Source: an uncultured Eubacteriales bacterium
GTDB taxonomy: Bacteria > Bacillota > Clostridia > Lachnospirales > Lachnospiraceae
NCBI GenBank assembly: GCA_900315305.1
Contig: OMYS01000020.1
Location: 1 to 32,836, forward strand
Length of the DNA stretch: 32,836 nt
Direction of reading: 5' to 3'
Below are positions 32,316-32,836 of this stretch, piece by piece. Both the position numbers and the translations under genes were made by a program. Within the stretch, counting starts at the first letter, position 1. Each line of letters begins with the position of its first letter. The notes under the pieces are model-generated. The model saw nothing but the letters and a program-made list of their open reading frames with translations, was not told the origin of the DNA and searched no databases.

Positions 32316-32836
32316 ATGAAGACAATCAAAACACTTCTCAGAAGTCTCCGCGAGTATAAGCGGGTGACGATTCTGACCCCGATTTACGTCGCGGGTGAAG
32401 TTGTCCTCGAATGTATCCTTCCGCTGCTCATGGCCCATCTCATCGACAAGATGACGGGAAATTCCATGACGCCGATTCTGGAGACAGGGCTTGCGCTTCT
32501 CATCATGGCGATGTTCTCTCTGCTCTTCGGAACGCTGAGCGCGCGAGCAGCGGCGACGGCGAGCGCCGGCTTTGCGAAGAACCTGCGGCAGGACCTCTTC
32601 TTCCACATCCAGGACTTTTCATTTGCCGATGTTGATAAGTTCTCGACGTCGTCCCTGATTACACGAATGACGACGGACGTCACGAACGTACAGAACGCGT
32701 TCCAGATGATCATCCGCATTGCGGTCCGCACGCCGCTCATGATCATCTTCTCGATTGTCATGAGCTTTGCGATCAATGTGCGGATGGCCCTCATTTTTGT
32801 GGTCCTGATCCCGGTGCTCGGCATCGCGCTCGGCAT
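32316..32836 (+). CDS. ABC exporter, transmembrane part (truncated by the window end)
   Basis: The frame begins at ATG 32316 (after AAAGGAAAGA) and is open to the last base, about 173 residues. It shows the transmembrane domain of a type-IV exporter (MsbA/MDR-like): MKTIKTLLRSLREYKRVTIL, a first helix with PLLMAHLIDK, a second helix, then the cytoplasmic coupling region FAKNLRQDLFFHIQDFSFADVDKFSTSSLITRMTTDVTNVQNAFQ. The nucleotide-binding domain lies beyond the window. With the MarR gene it forms a familiar regulator-exporter pair; heterodimeric exporters of this kind are often followed by a second half-transporter, which cannot be seen here. Confidence 0.88.
   Translation, partial: MKTIKTLLRSLREYKRVTILTPIYVAGEVVLECILPLLMAHLIDKMTGNSMTPILETGLALLIMAMFSLLFGTLSARAAATASAGFAKNLRQDLFFHIQDFSFADVDKFSTSSLITRMTTDVTNVQNAFQMIIRIAVRTPLMIIFSIVMSFAINVRMALIFVVLIPVLGIALG

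Overview
The window is a dense, mostly + strand stretch of a low-to-moderate GC Bacillota chromosome, most likely a gut-type member of Clostridia/Lachnospiraceae. This is an inference from strong AGGAGG ribosome binding sites, several GTG and TTG starts, lipoboxes of the LSGC type, an uncoupled carbohydrate ABC importer with no ATPase, and anaerobe-style flavin/iron-sulfur enzymes. No rRNA, tRNA, CRISPR array, phage gene or insertion sequence was recognised.

Layout. 1-7526 is a mixed set: the tail of a small protein of the kind found beside Y-family DNA polymerases, an Rpn-type nuclease, a DUF554 membrane protein, a lipoprotein, a WYL-domain regulator followed by a cysteine-rich U32-like protein, a MalY/PatB-type PLP enzyme and two small membrane proteins. 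7784-14380 is a seven-gene + strand operon: an ornithine-cyclodeaminase-like NAD(P) enzyme, a divergent PII protein, an APC amino-acid permease, and a four-gene flavin/iron-sulfur dehydrogenase resembling heteromeric (hydroxy)proline, opine or sarcosine dehydrogenases. Its substrate is unknown, and it is the best candidate here for an undescribed pathway. 14474-15864 is a fluoride defence unit: sigma-A promoter, crcB-type fluoride riboswitch overlapping an intrinsic terminator, then a CLC-F type exporter.

15983-19011 holds a MerR-type regulator, an unknown 178-residue protein and, on the minus strand, a small unknown protein and a pair of short-chain chromate transporters. 19180-28801 is an arabinose-oligosaccharide locus: a LacI-type regulator with an unusual C-terminal tail, a promoter region with at least five matching operator-like sites, a binding protein, two permeases and three cytoplasmic arabinofuranosidases (GH43, GH51, GH127). 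Oligosaccharides would be imported intact and trimmed inside the cell; the importer ATPase and the arabinose isomerase/kinase must lie elsewhere. 28870-31482 carries a small PD-(D/E)XK-like nuclease and an M3 oligopeptidase. The window ends with a MarR regulator, preceded by three copies of a TGTAGC palindrome and a terminator, and the start of an ABC exporter.

The GH127 enzyme family is known from hydroxyproline-linked arabinosides of plant cell-wall glycoproteins, while the 7784-14380 operon resembles hydroxyproline/proline oxidation systems. A shared diet of hydroxyproline-rich glycoproteins would connect the two loci, but this is speculation.
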